In this document: piece by piece, positions 50,701 to 55,726 of the stretch
Position numbering within the stretch: position 1 is the stretch's first letter
How the letters are laid out: the number at the start of each line of letters is the position of its first letter
Source: Alitta virens
Lineage: Eukaryota; Annelida; Polychaeta; Phyllodocida; Nereididae
Assembly: GCA_932294295.1 (NCBI GenBank)
Contig: OW028585.1
Coordinates: 15,470,771 to 15,534,770, forward strand
DNA length: 64,000 bases
Direction of reading: 5' to 3'
Made by a program: the position numbers and the translations under genes
The notes under the pieces: generated by a model
Told to the model about the DNA's origin: nothing
Database searches by the model: none
Seen by the model: the letters and a program-made list of their open reading frames with translations, nothing else

Positions 50701-52148
50701 AATGTTTAGTCAGACATATTGCTGACATTATTTATATTTTGTGAAATTATTACAAAAGGGTGTATTGTTTTAATCAAGTTTTTGAATGGAGTATTAGTGG
50801 TTCTATTCAATGATTTTGCTTAACTGAATGGACATGTAGATGCAGTGGAGCTAAAGACTCAGATATTTTACATGTGATAATATAATCTACCTTATAATTA
50901 AAGCCCTGCCATAAAAGTTTAGCTCATTATGTGTGAGTATAGAACTTCACCTGACCACAGCCTTGCTATTAAAGGCAGAACATCAAAAATCCCATAATGT
51001 TAATAAATAATGTATAAATCTACCTCAATTTAAAGACCTCACTTTTAAAGACACCTCACAATTAAGAATGCTCAAAGAGGAAAAATAATTGTACATGGGT
51101 GAAATCTACATGGGTCCCAAAAATAGGAAGCAAATGTCCCATATTGCCATTTAGGAGAAAATCTAATGTCCCATTTCACTTTTTAACTTAATAAACTATA
51201 ACTAAGCATATAAAACATGTCATCTGTCTATTTTTAAGAATATATTTCTCTTATGTCCGTCATTATTTAAGAACTCTAGTGTCACTTTGTCCCTAGTTAA
51301 GAAAGGCTATGTCGCAATGTCGATTTTGTCAATTTTTACCCATGTAGACCCCTAAATAGCAAGATTCTGTTGTGATATCAAATAATGATAATTTTATAAT
51401 CCTCAAGGTTCTAATAAAGTTTAAATATTCAATGTTATTCTTACCATTAGAAAATAAACAACTATTAAATAGCAAATAGGTCTTTAGAATCACACGCGCT
51501 AAAAATACTGAATAATTCATAACAATCATGTATGGTAAATGTTCTTGTATTTTGGTCAAATGTACAGTTGATTTTATCTATTTGCATTAGATGTGTTTCT
51601 TATATGTCATCCTGTATTATCTAATGTATGCATATATTTTCTTGTATTTGCAGGCCTATGACTGGTGCACAGGGGAGAAGGTGCATGTCAAAATGCCCAT
51701 CACATCATACACCATAAAGACTGCCCTCTTCTACCTCTTTGGTAACCGGACTAGTCAACTTGAAATGAAAGCAGATCTCTACAACAGAGAAAGCTTTGAG
51801 GCAACCATACAGGCATTTAGGAATGCATTGGGCCATGTGGACGGCCAAGTTGAAAAAAGAAGGAACAAGTTGGAATTCCAGCCACATCCCAAATGGACAA
51901 CTGATGAAGACTTGCAGCTACACGGAGAGGAAGCGAGAGTTTGGGCCTGCAAGATTTTCTCGCTGATCAAACACCTTGCAGAACAAGGGTGGAAACTGAA
52001 CAACTACTGGGACAGAATGGAGCCTGTTGTTGAAATAATGGATGAAGAGCGCAGAAGAGGGTTTGGAGAGGCTGAGTATATCTGTGATATTTGTGACTGT
52101 GCATTAGATCGCCTGAAGAAAAATACATTCGGAGTCAACGTTAAATAA
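20725..52148 (+). CDS. ankyrin-repeat cGAS-like receptor (Mab-21 nucleotidyltransferase), 17 exons, 2398 aa
   Basis: Joined exons: 20725-20753, 26914-26982, 27100-27201, 28757-28940, 29294-29431, 30552-30586, 30748-31881, 32495-32678, 34779-34916, 36218-36252, 36396-38261, 39358-39550, 40812-40949, 45750-45781, 45876-46589, 47331-49041, 51654-52148. All introns are GT-AG, all phases agree, and the sum is 7197 bases, exactly divisible by three. The product has a short acidic leader with a basic patch (residues 1-67), three helical-plus-ankyrin cassettes (67-564, 564-1305, 1305-1664), a helical part and canonical ankyrin repeats (1664-1980), and a Mab-21/cGAS-like enzyme domain (about 2000-2340). 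GS at 2061-2062, E2074, D2076 and D2154 match the catalytic residues of cGAS-like receptors, which make cyclic nucleotides on sensing nucleic acid or other ligands. The cGAS zinc ribbon is not seen. Exon 1 is the least certain. Ligand, product and expression are unknown; two shorter genes are possible but phase continuity argues against it. Confidence 0.72.
21065..21113. repeat. direct repeat flanking YR retrotransposon copy A, left
   Basis: A 49-bp stretch with AAAATGATCCCCACCAGAAC recurs with few differences at 26136-26185, on the other side of retrotransposon copy A. It could be an element terminal repeat or duplicated flank. Confidence 0.7.
21231..21480. repeat. 3' part of copy A, also present inverted at the right edge of the window
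   Basis: Sequence from the AGTAATACTATGTAACATAA stretch to about 21480 recurs as its reverse complement at about 63640-64000, there with an extra 110 bp at about 63781-63893. Confidence 0.8.
21490..21850. repeat. 54-bp tandem repeat in the 3' part of copy A
   Basis: CACCTGGCATGGCCGGAGTG recurs with a 53-54 bp step near 21612, 21665, 21719, 21773 and 21822, with weaker copies at about 21500 and 21545. The long minus-strand open frame across it (about 163 residues, rich in Pro, His and Ser) is best seen as a by-product of the repeat. Confidence 0.75.
22185..22560 (-). pseudogene. tyrosine recombinase N-terminal fragment, copy A
   Basis: Following RNase H, the minus strand encodes the core-binding part of a tyrosine recombinase. 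A first piece ends near 22390 (VCLFITHLHQK) and continues one frame over as TYMSAISFIHKLHH and FLVSKALHGVQ down to about 22210. The catalytic R-HxxR-Y half is not visible, so the enzyme is truncated. Confidence 0.6.
22517..23265 (-). pseudogene. RT C-terminal part and RNase H, copy A
   Basis: The frame of 228 residues starting at 23203 reads through the RT thumb (KSLIGKLQFSTTVIP) into RNase H, with SDVSKTGFGA, ELYPVNVI, FYTDN and CDLISR marking the four acidic sites; the first is changed from DAS to DVS relative to copy B. The RT palm with motifs A to C is missing because gag sequence is joined directly near 23270. Confidence 0.7.
23268..24880 (-). pseudogene. gag-like gene fragments, copy A, split by an inserted element
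   Basis: N-terminal gag (24494-24880, with MAELLKQQQAAFLSMQ) and C-terminal gag (23268-23757, with FIDLADLLYPLQAQ) are separated by the 800-bp element at 23762-24561. Relative to copy B, about 48 bp is missing near 23524 (residues after LTPKRK), and the zinc-knuckle end is deleted together with the RT palm. Confidence 0.65.
23762..24561. mobile_element. piggyBac-like non-autonomous element in gag of copy A
   Basis: TTAA at 23758-23761 and 24562-24565 flank an 800-bp insert absent from copy B. Its ends are inverted: AGGCCGGGGGTCCCG and CCCCTAGTCCCCCGGCCT. The interior has no transposase; it includes AT-rich sequence and a short GATA-like repeat near 24130-24165. TTAA duplication is the piggyBac signature. 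Confidence 0.8.
25100..25445. repeat. leader tandem repeats (GTCGGCACC units), copy A
   Basis: TGTCGGCACC followed by a GAGTGGAGACA-like motif recurs roughly every 65-75 bp between the SGNH gene and gag. The same array is present in copy B at 55310-55680, so it is part of the element. Confidence 0.75.
25490..26110 (-). pseudogene. SGNH-hydrolase-like gene, copy A, frame-broken
   Basis: From the ATG at 26110 the frame keeps GHSFIHG (Ser block), GARV, and QYGSNDI (GxND block), then breaks near 25760. The C-terminal block with SQWSRDDIHP is in another frame near 25610. It is the damaged relative of the intact frame at 55727-56353. Confidence 0.65.
26136..26185. repeat. direct repeat flanking YR retrotransposon copy A, right
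   Basis: This is the counterpart of 21065-21113 (core AAAATGATCCCCACCAGAAC), in the same orientation. Copy B diverges from copy A exactly where this repeat begins. Confidence 0.7.
26370..26524. mobile_element. long-palindrome MITE, copy 2 (best palindrome)
   Basis: From TACATGGCCAA to TTGGCCATGTA the 155-bp element folds on itself almost throughout: AAAACGCATGG and CCATGCGTTTT, CTCATTATAATGAG at the centre. TA is present at both ends. It has no coding capacity. It lies in intron 1 of the receptor gene. Confidence 0.75.
26914..26982 (+). CDS. exon 2 of the ankyrin-cGLR gene (acidic leader)
   Basis: The acceptor TTTATTTGTAG and donor CAT|GTAAAA bound 69 bases, phase 2 on both sides. It encodes residues 10-33, charged and low in complexity, with ENEDDEPKP near its end. 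This ending resembles the end of exon 3 (EDEDDELKA), so the two exons may be an old duplication. Confidence 0.6.
27100..27201 (+). CDS. exon 3 of the ankyrin-cGLR gene (basic patch)
   Basis: A good polypyrimidine tract and TTTCAG precede 102 coding bases, phase 2 to phase 2. It encodes residues 33-67 with QKRKRG, a possible nuclear localisation signal, followed by an acidic run EDEDDE. The last codon, ATG, is split across the junction with cassette 1. Confidence 0.65.
27263..27376. mobile_element. long-palindrome MITE, copy 3 (short, diverged)
   Basis: It starts TACATGGCCAAATGTGC and ends near GTCCATGTTGTA, with the same inner CATTTTCC/AAAACACACGTGGCAC features as its relatives. The central part is shortened. 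Confidence 0.55.
27380..28530. other. intron 3 of the ankyrin-cGLR gene
   Basis: This is AT-rich intron sequence between exon 3 and the first cassette. No coding part or mobile element is recognised until the palindromic MITE at 28533. Confidence 0.4.
28533..28630. mobile_element. palindromic MITE, copy 2 of the 105-bp family
   Basis: The ends are CCCAGATAGCAATCC and GGAATGCTAGCTGGG. The inner part TGATATAGAAACGA and CTGGCCCGATTTGGAATGC is shared with 19545-19649. It lies in intron 3 of the receptor gene. Confidence 0.65.
28757..28940 (+). CDS. exon C1, cassette 1 of the ankyrin-cGLR gene
   Basis: The acceptor TTATTATCAG and donor GTACAT bound 184 bases (phase 2 to 0), residues 67-128. It encodes a helical segment with EKQDLDDKGQRILDLLAEGG and FLKMVRKAGRLIES. 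I recognise no named domain. It is almost identical to exon C2 at 32495-32678. Confidence 0.8.
29294..29431 (+). CDS. exon D1, cassette 1 of the ankyrin-cGLR gene
   Basis: Exactly 138 bases (46 codons, phase 0-0) between TTTTGTAG and GTTAGT encode residues 129-174, including MADVYMRIPNKVQKGPLDC. The length is the same in all three D exons. No named domain is recognised; it looks helical. Confidence 0.8.
30365..30383. repeat. ATCTT microsatellite in an intron of the ankyrin-cGLR gene
   Basis: There are four copies of ATCTT in a row, in the intron between exons D1 and E1. Confidence 0.7.
30552..30586 (+). CDS. mini-exon E1, cassette 1 of the ankyrin-cGLR gene
   Basis: A 35-base exon between CTTCATTCCTGCAG and GTGAGT (phase 0 to 2) encodes MLTPTEISVSS plus the start of a W codon completed by exon F1. 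It is supported by its counterparts at 36218-36252 (same length) and 45750-45781, and by the need to bring phase 0 to phase 2. Confidence 0.75.
30748..31881 (+). CDS. exon F1, ankyrin block of cassette 1
   Basis: 1134 bases (phase 2-2), residues 186-564. It starts after ATTTTAG and ends TTCA|GTAAGT. Early on it has EFLTTLKLLLEKGADPTWIP, the end of an ankyrin-like unit. About five more elongated ankyrin-like units follow, of which DDNGQTALHILAEK and the following SLSIYWELVKRLV are typical; units are about 43-50 residues rather than 33 because of an insertion between the helices. The last unit ends LLRNGANADLARRG. The five extra 43-residue repeats of exon F2 are absent here. Confidence 0.85.
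31968..32145 (-). mobile_element. tRNA-derived SINE fragment
   Basis: Read on the minus strand, GGCCTCAGTGGTAGCACAT (32120-32138) resembles a tRNA A box and GGTTTGATTCCTGG (32073-32086) a B box, about 50 bases apart as in tRNA genes. There is no full cloverleaf, so it is read as the head of a SINE. It lies in the intron between cassettes 1 and 2. Confidence 0.55.
32495..32678 (+). CDS. exon C2, cassette 2 of the ankyrin-cGLR gene
   Basis: 184 bases, residues 564-625, between TTATTATCAG and GTACGT. It is nearly identical to C1; within the exon I note FLKMGRKAG where C1 has FLKMVRKAG. The first codon is completed by the last two bases of exon F1, so cassette 1 splices straight into cassette 2 in frame. 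Confidence 0.8.
32925..34715. other. extra intron sequence in cassette 2
   Basis: This 1.8-kb stretch lies between exons C2 and D2 and is absent from cassette 1. It has no protein-like frame. At 33390-33470 it resembles 150-275 and ends in an A-run, possibly a retroelement tail. A TA microsatellite lies at 34641-34658. Confidence 0.5.
34779..34916 (+). CDS. exon D2, cassette 2 of the ankyrin-cGLR gene
   Basis: 138 bases (phase 0-0), residues 626-671, between TTTTTGTAG and GTAAGT. Apart from one L-to-M change (KKTMRSF) it encodes the same residues as D1. Confidence 0.8.
34920..36210. other. intron between exons D2 and E2
   Basis: Most of this intron matches the D1-E1 intron. A stretch at about 35190-35330 has a B-box-like GGTTTGATTCCTGG at 35250-35264 and is not in cassette 1, so it is probably another SINE fragment, here on the + strand. 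Confidence 0.45.
36218..36252 (+). CDS. mini-exon E2, cassette 2 of the ankyrin-cGLR gene
   Basis: 35 bases between TCTTTCAG and GTGAGG, phase 0 to 2. It encodes ILIPTEFRESS plus a split W codon. It is more diverged from E1 than the C and D exons are from theirs. Confidence 0.75.
36396..38261 (+). CDS. exon F2, ankyrin block of cassette 2 with expanded repeats
   Basis: 1866 bases (phase 2-2), residues 683-1305, between CTTTAG and TTCA|GTAAGT. Near its start is an acidic Ser/Asp/Glu tract (36446-36570) built from an 18-base unit. The ankyrin block follows: LLEKGADPTWIP, several elongated units, one diverged 43-residue unit at 37204-37332, five near-identical 43-residue units at 37333-37977, and the same closing units as F1 (DKHSVTPYSW). 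Each repeated unit carries the ankyrin TxLHxLA motif followed by a second helix. The frame is open throughout, and the repeat length of 129 is a multiple of three. Changes between repeats are few. Confidence 0.88.
36446..36570 (+). repeat. 18-bp coding repeat (acidic Ser-Asp tract)
   Basis: TCAGAATCAGATGGATCA-like units repeat in frame, encoding SESDGSESDGSESDESESDE. Exon F1 lacks this tract. It could be a flexible linker or a phosphorylation target (CK2-like sites); that is inference. Confidence 0.8.
37333..37977 (+). repeat. five tandem 129-bp ankyrin-coding repeats
   Basis: AAGGACGTACTGTTCTGCAT starts at 37340, 37469, 37598, 37727 and 37856, an exact 129-bp step. Units differ by only a handful of bases, for example CACAATATT becoming CACGATATG or CACGATATT, and ACTGATTCA becoming ACAGAATCA. 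Residues 996-1210 of the model. Confidence 0.95.
38265..39350. other. intron between cassettes 2 and 3
   Basis: There is no gene here. GGACGTCC motifs in opposite orientation near 39027 and 39118 bracket a GC-richer 100-bp stretch that may be a small mobile element. An A-rich run lies at 38816-38840. Confidence 0.35.
39358..39550 (+). CDS. exon C3, cassette 3 of the ankyrin-cGLR gene
   Basis: 193 bases (phase 2 to 0), residues 1305-1369, between TTTGTTTCAG and GTATGT. It keeps the core KRILDLLAAG and FLKMIRKAGSLLES of C1 and C2, but is three codons longer at the start and clearly older. Exon F2 joins it in frame. Confidence 0.8.
39640..40095. other. intron after exon C3
   Basis: This is AT-rich with a T-run at 39778-39790. 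No gene or element is recognised. Confidence 0.35.
40102..40480. mobile_element. TTAA-CCCTCAGCGAAC repeat, left arm
   Basis: TTAA (40098-40101) is followed by CCCTCAGCGAACAAAG. The arm contains the CACTTTCGTTTCC/GCAGAAC motif and CTAGTGGTGCCTTTTGATAG, and it is repeated in inverse orientation at about 45200-45576. Internally the GTGGTGCCTTTT motif occurs twice, so the arm itself is made of repeated units. Confidence 0.65.
40812..40949 (+). CDS. exon D3, cassette 3 of the ankyrin-cGLR gene
   Basis: 138 bases (phase 0-0), residues 1370-1415, between CTTTTGCAG and GTAAGT. It shares RIPNKVREGPLDCLG and SFVENQGKFLSLVK with D1 and D2. It lies between the two inverted arms at 40102-40480 and 45200-45576. 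Confidence 0.8.
41158..42474. mobile_element. piggyBac-like non-autonomous element, 1.3 kb
   Basis: TTAA at 41154-41157 and 42475-42478 flank inverted ends AGGGGTACTAA and TTTAGTTCCCCT. No transposase frame is present inside. It lies in the intron after exon D3. GC-richer parts near both ends (41290-41360 and 42270-42330) contain TACGTCAC and GTGACGTCAC, CRE-like motifs. Confidence 0.7.
42480..43670. other. intron sequence after exon D3
   Basis: This is AT-rich; I see no exon or recognisable element in this part. Confidence 0.35.
43679..45576. mobile_element. CCCTCAGCG-family element(s) with inverted ends
   Basis: A + strand terminus CCCTCAGCGAATCCCTC at 43679 and an inverted terminus GTTCGCTGAGGG ending at 45576 (followed by TTAA at 45577-45580) bracket 1.9 kb. 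Inside, 44118-44440 matches the reverse complement of 16985-17280. At 44880-45060, 45230-45350 and 45350-45500 there are repeated units with GTAAAA(C/G)A(C/T)AG and CACNACTAG motifs. No transposase is found. The left flank is not TTAA, so the true pairing of ends is uncertain. Confidence 0.5.
45750..45781 (+). CDS. mini-exon E3, cassette 3 of the ankyrin-cGLR gene
   Basis: 32 bases between TTTATGCAG and GTTTGT (phase 0 to 2) encode MLITAGPIMS plus two bases. It is one codon shorter than E1 and E2 but keeps the phase change. The donor GTTTGT is weaker than the others, so the exact end carries some doubt. Confidence 0.6.
45876..46589 (+). CDS. exon F3, ankyrin-like block of cassette 3
   Basis: 714 bases (phase 2-2), residues 1426-1664, between ATCTTACAG and CAAC|GTAAGT. 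It shares KWTDELIVTLQVLLNEGADP and WIPEG with the other F exons, and closes with RDKHSVTPYSWILVG and EEILLSKGADK. Between them lie about two elongated ankyrin-like units (GTVLHALLNW, GRTVLYIF). It is the oldest and shortest of the three F blocks and lacks the 43-residue repeats. Confidence 0.85.
46611..46786. mobile_element. hAT-like MITE just after exon F3
   Basis: Inverted ends CAGGGTCGGTCTTAGGG and CCCTAGGACCGGCCCTG are nearly perfect. The flanks TACTGGGT and TACTGACT (46603-46610, 46787-46794) agree in six of eight positions, fitting an older 8-bp duplication. It begins only 21 bases after the donor of exon F3. It is related to the element at 11684-11876. Confidence 0.75.
46800..47325. 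other. intron sequence between exons F3 and G
   Basis: No exon is seen. Near 47076-47160 there is a GGGTTTAACCCGGGGTTA-type motif with short inverted parts, perhaps a small mobile element end. Confidence 0.35.
47331..49041 (+). CDS. exon G: ankyrin repeats and Mab-21/cGAS-like nucleotidyltransferase core
   Basis: 1711 bases (phase 2 to 0), residues 1664-2234, between TTAATTTTGCAG and GTGAGT. Residues 1664-1900 are helical and unassigned. Residues 1907-1980 are canonical ankyrin units (SPLHLAVIFLD, GCTPLHVATLH, FGFTPQDLG). The nucleotidyltransferase core follows: GSMREKLKSG with GS at 2061-2062, then DEGD with E2074 and D2076 in the place of the NEFD motif of human cGAS, and EVSLDAV with D2154 in the place of its third acidic residue. 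PPCCRLAIVMCKAL near the end begins the C-terminal helical half typical of Mab-21 proteins. All catalytic positions look intact, so activity is plausible but unproven. Confidence 0.85.
49050..49935. other. intron sequence after exon G
   Basis: No exon or clear element is seen in this part. GTGACGTCAC-like and AAGATGGC motifs occur near 49080-49160 and 49725-49740. Confidence 0.35.
49941..50097. mobile_element. long-palindrome MITE, copy 4
   Basis: From TACATGACCAAATGTGCCAC to TTGGCCATGTA it is colinear with 26370-26524, including AGAAGGATAAACGCATGG and the central TTATAATGAGGCAAAAACCA. TA lies at both ends. It is in the last intron of the receptor gene. Confidence 0.75.
50100..51645. other. 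last intron of the ankyrin-cGLR gene, remaining part
   Basis: This is AT-rich, with no exon-like frame and no element that I recognise. Confidence 0.35.
51654..52148 (+). CDS. exon H: C-terminal Mab-21/cGAS-like helical half, stop codon
   Basis: 495 bases, residues 2235-2398, from TTGTATTTGCAG to the stop TAA at 52146-52148. It completes the enzyme's C-terminal lobe. SYTIKTALFYLFG (residues 2252 onward) matches the conserved S-Y-x-x-K-T-x-x-x element of Mab-21/cGAS proteins. The rest is helical and ends without a known motif. AATAAA overlaps the stop codon at 52144-52149. A retrotransposon remnant begins about 66 bases later, so the 3' untranslated region is either very short or runs into the element. 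Confidence 0.83.
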   Translation, partial: AYDWCTGEKVHVKMPITSYTIKTALFYLFGNRTSQLEMKADLYNRESFEATIQAFRNALGHVDGQVEKRRNKLEFQPHPKWTTDEDLQLHGEEARVWACKIFSLIKHLAEQGWKLNNYWDRMEPVVEIMDEERRRGFGEAEYICDICDCALDRLKKNTFGVNVK

Positions 52149-52213
52149 ATAATTCTTTAGAGGGAAGCAGAGTAAATGTCGTATATATGCATTGAGGCAA
52201 ATACACTGCACTA

Positions 52214-53480
52214 GATGGTGCAGCTTATGAATAAAAGATATGGCGGACATGTAGGTCTTGATAGTCCGGTATTGCAGGCCTTTTTAGTGGAGGTGTGTTA
52301 TAAATAAGCACACATCGTGTGGGGATGATGGAAATTGGAGTTCCTTATGAAGTGTGTTTGAGTGAAACAAACGAAATGCATTCCAATTTCTCTGGTAAAT
52401 ATCTGCTGTGGAAGTCTGGAGGGAGGCTTTTAGCAGCTTGTGAAACTCAAGATTGAAGTTTGCTGGTGTTAGGTGTGGTGGAACCGGCGTAGGGGATGGC
52501 AACATCCCATATTTGCTGAGGAGCTCCTTGGTGACAGCCTGTCGAGAAATAAGATCACATAATGTGTTATTTACGCCAGGAATATGCTGAGCAGTAAGAA
52601 GGATGTTATGCTGCAAAAGGACTAAGACAAGTGGGCGCAGTATCTGCATGATAAGGGGACATTTGGAAGTTTGATTATTTAAGATGTAAACAACAGCTAT
52701 GTTGTCTGTGTAGAAGAGGATATTGCTATTTTGGAGCTTTGTAGCAAACATGGCTATAATAAAATAGACGGGGTAGAGTTCGAGTACTGTGATATTGAGA
52801 TTCTGCCAAAGTGGGGGCCAAAGGCCCTGTATCCACCGGGAACCGTAGATGGCGCCAAATCCGGTTTTTGACGCGTCAGAAGCTAGCTTGATGGCCGTGG
52901 ACTCGTAGCTGTATCTTGGCTTTATCATGGTAATGCCATTGTGATGTGCAAGGAAATCTGACCAGGTGGCTAAGTCGAGTTTCGTGTCCTTTGTTAGGGT
53001 TACATAGTGAGCAGGGTTCTTGATTCCTTTTGTGCGGTCATGGAGACGCCTCAGGAAAGCTCGCCCACAGGGGATGACTGTTGTTGAAAATTGTAGTTTG
53101 CCAATAAGTGATTTCAAGTCTCTTAATGTGAGGGAACATTTAGTTAATGCTATTTGGAGATCCTGGTGATATTGTGTAAGCTTAGTTGGTGGTAATCGAG
53201 CCTGCATGGCCAGAGTGTCAAGTTCAACGCCTAAAAAGGTAATTGTAGTGGATGGGCCATCTGTTTTATGTGGTGCTATCGGTACATTAAGGTAATGGCA
53301 CAATGATTGGAAGGTGTTAAGATCTCGTAAGCACCGTTCGTGTGTTGGTTGGACAAACAGGAAATCATCTATTACCTTAACAGTAGATGTGAGGCAGTAT
53401 TTTGTTTGAAGAATCCATTGAAGGGCTGAGGAGAAAGCCTCAAATATGCGGCATGATGGTGCAGCCCCCATACTTAGCAT
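52214..53480 (-). pseudogene. RT palm/thumb, RNase H and recombinase N-terminus, copy B
   Basis: A 398-residue frame begins at RT motif B (MLSMGAAPSC), contains motif C as VIDDFLFV, and continues through the thumb to an RNase H with SDASKTGFGA, ELYP, FYTDN and CDLISR. It ends with the first helices of a tyrosine recombinase core-binding domain (LLKASLQTSTADIYQRNW, FITHLH). A point change makes a stop in HLH|TAA where copy A reads on. The reading frame upstream is joined through a one-base shift near 53485. Confidence 0.75.
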
Positions 53481-54151
53481 TTTTTCATAATATACTTTCC
53501 ATCAAATTGGAAACCAAGTAAGTGGTAATGTGATGGGCTGACAGGTATTATCCTGAATGCGTCTGCTATGTCGCTTTTAGCTAGATAGGCATTGGGAGAG
53601 TGATGGTGAATAAGTTGTATAGCATCATGGAGTGATTGGTATTTAACAGTTGTATATGAGCGGTCTATGTTATAGTTGAATGAATTAATATCGTAGGGGT
53701 AGGAGAGATTATGAAGTAATCGATACTTTCCAGGGGTAGACTTTTCACGGAGGGCAAGCGGGGAACATTTAAAGTTGGGGAAGGGCGGAGTTGTGAATGG
53801 GCCAGCTATGCAGCCAAGAGCAAGTTCATGTTGAATCTTTTGTTTGACTATGTCCGGCAAGTCGAGCACTGTTTGGGAATTCTTAGATTGGAGTGGGATA
53901 TTTGGCCCATCAAAATGTAGGGAAAAACCTTGGACAAAGCCATTTACTATGTAGTCATGGTGTGGGTAACCCTGCAAGAGGTTACTTAGTCTCCTTGCGT
54001 TTACCGGAGTTGGAAGGGTGGTGTCGGTTGTGGGAGTCAGTGGAGTGGTCCTGGCGATATGGGCATCTGTTGGTGTAGCAGGGCTGGAACATTGGGTGAT
54101 TACGGCCACAGTTGGCACAAGTGTGGCGGTAGGTGCATTGCTGGTTTTCAC
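53474..54151 (-). pseudogene. reverse transcriptase N-terminal half, copy B
   Basis: A 225-residue frame overlapping the end of gag contains LPDIVKQKIQHELALG, GPFTTPPFP, and motif A as AKSDIADAFRIIPV. It runs into a stop just before motif B because of a one-base frameshift near 53485. This half and the next together make the usual RT fold of DIRS/Ngaro elements. Confidence 0.72.
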
Positions 54152-55072
54152 ACCTTGTTCCTTTCTGGTGGTATGAGAAGCAGTACCCGAATGGCACTCG
54201 AAAAGACTTGGCGAAAGGGCTGCTGGGAGGCCGATGTAGCGGTGACCGGTTTCTTGGTGCTGGTTTGACGGAAGGCTTTCAGGAGGGCCTTAGTCTCCAG
54301 GTCTGCCCGGAAAGTAAGCCAAGAGCACTTAGTATGCTCCCGGTCAACCCTGAACTGCATGTCATAAAATTGCCAGTTGGCACCCAAGCTCATGAGCTCT
54401 TTGATCTGCCGGCAGTAGGTGAGCATTGGGGCAATTTGATCCGGGAACTTTTCGGTGTACACAGCCATGTAGATGTCCATGGCTCTGCTCCATTCCTCTT
54501 CTGTGAGCTCCTTCTTGCGTTTGGGGGTGAGGTTGAAGGCCGCATGATCATCATCCAAGGATGGATTAGGCAAGGAAATCTGAAATGATTGGGCCTGGAG
54601 GGGGGTACAGCAAGTCAGCCAGATCGATGAACTCGTCGGCCCAGACACGTTCCTTGATTTTCTTGGGAACATTCATTCCAATCGGTGTACCAGCAAGTTG
54701 TACGGGGCGTTGGGCGGGGAGGGTGGAGAGGGACAAGGGTAACACATTTAACTCACCTGGAGGGATGAAATTTTTTAGATTGCTAGGTAACACTGATGCA
54801 GTTGGTTGTAGGGTCTGGTTGGTGTTGTTAGGAATAAGCTGGTTGCTGCTGTGAGGAAGAGAAGGATGAAGGTTTGTCGTTAACGTACTCAGAGTGGACT
54901 GCATCGATAAGAATGCAGCCTGTTGTTGCTTCAGCAATTCTGCCATTGTGCCCAGAGTGCTTAGGATACTGTCGTTGGCATTGTTGGTCGATGGCTGTTG
55001 TGCTTCACATCCACTATTTGTCTGTTGAAGGGTCTGAGTAGTGGTGGATGGCGAAGCAGTTTCCTCATCCAA
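53982..55072 (-). pseudogene. gag-like gene, copy B, two frameshifts
   Basis: The frame starts MDEETASPSTTTQTLQQ at 55072 and runs to about 54600, where a G-run has one more base than in copy A and the frame changes. It continues to about 54200 (SRAMDIYMAVYTEKFPDQ) and shifts again into a Cys/His-rich end at 54197-53982 (YCFSYHQKGTRC, CANCGRNHPM), a zinc-knuckle-like nucleic acid binding part. The protein would package element RNA. Confidence 0.65.
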
Positions 55073-55309
55073 GCGGTTGTTGGGACTGCTGGTAGCGTGC
55101 TGGTAGCGTGCTGGTAGCGTGCTGGTAGTTGTCGTTGTCGGGATGGTGTCTGTCTGGCGGTTGCCAAGGCTCGCTGGGCCTTAACCTTAGGCATGTAACC
55201 TGCAACAGAAGTGGAGAAGCAGCAGTACCCATAATATAGTAGATGGATAAGTAGTGCAATAGTACTAGTTGTTTGAGTAAAAAAGGTGTAAGTTATAAAG
55301 ATATAGGAC

Positions 55310-55680
55310 TGTGTCGGCACCCAAATATAAATAAATTTAAAAAATTTTTTTTTATTTTTGGGAGACACGGCAGGCGACGGCAAGTAGGCTGAGTATTGAT
55401 GTAAGGAAGTGGATAAAGTGTCGGCACCATGATGAGATGGAGACAAAGTAGGCATGGCAATTTGAAAAGATGTAGCAGTGAAATGTCGGCACCACAATTG
55501 AGTGGAGACAAATAATTATAAGGAATGGAGAAGGTGTGATAGAGCTTGTAGGTGTCGGCACCACAGCAGAGTGGAGACACGCAGAAATAGAGACATATTA
55601 GAGTGAGATGTCGGCAGCTCAAGTAAGTTGTGAGTATAAATGTTCAGATGAAAGTTGTAAAGTGCCGGAGTAGAGACACT
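55310..55680. repeat. leader tandem repeats (GTCGGCACC units), copy B
   Basis: GTGTCGGCACC and the GAGTGGAGACA-like motif recur about every 65-75 bp, as in copy A at 25100-25445. They lie between the SGNH gene and gag. Confidence 0.75.
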
Positions 55681-55726
55681 AGGCAGAATATGGTGGATTT
55701 GTGAGCCAAGGAATTAATTAGTGAGC

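Noticed and set aside
54133..54588. 151-residue + strand frame
   Set aside because: It is antisense to gag of YR element copy B; the copy A counterpart is shorter. The minus-strand reading has recognisable gag and zinc-knuckle features.
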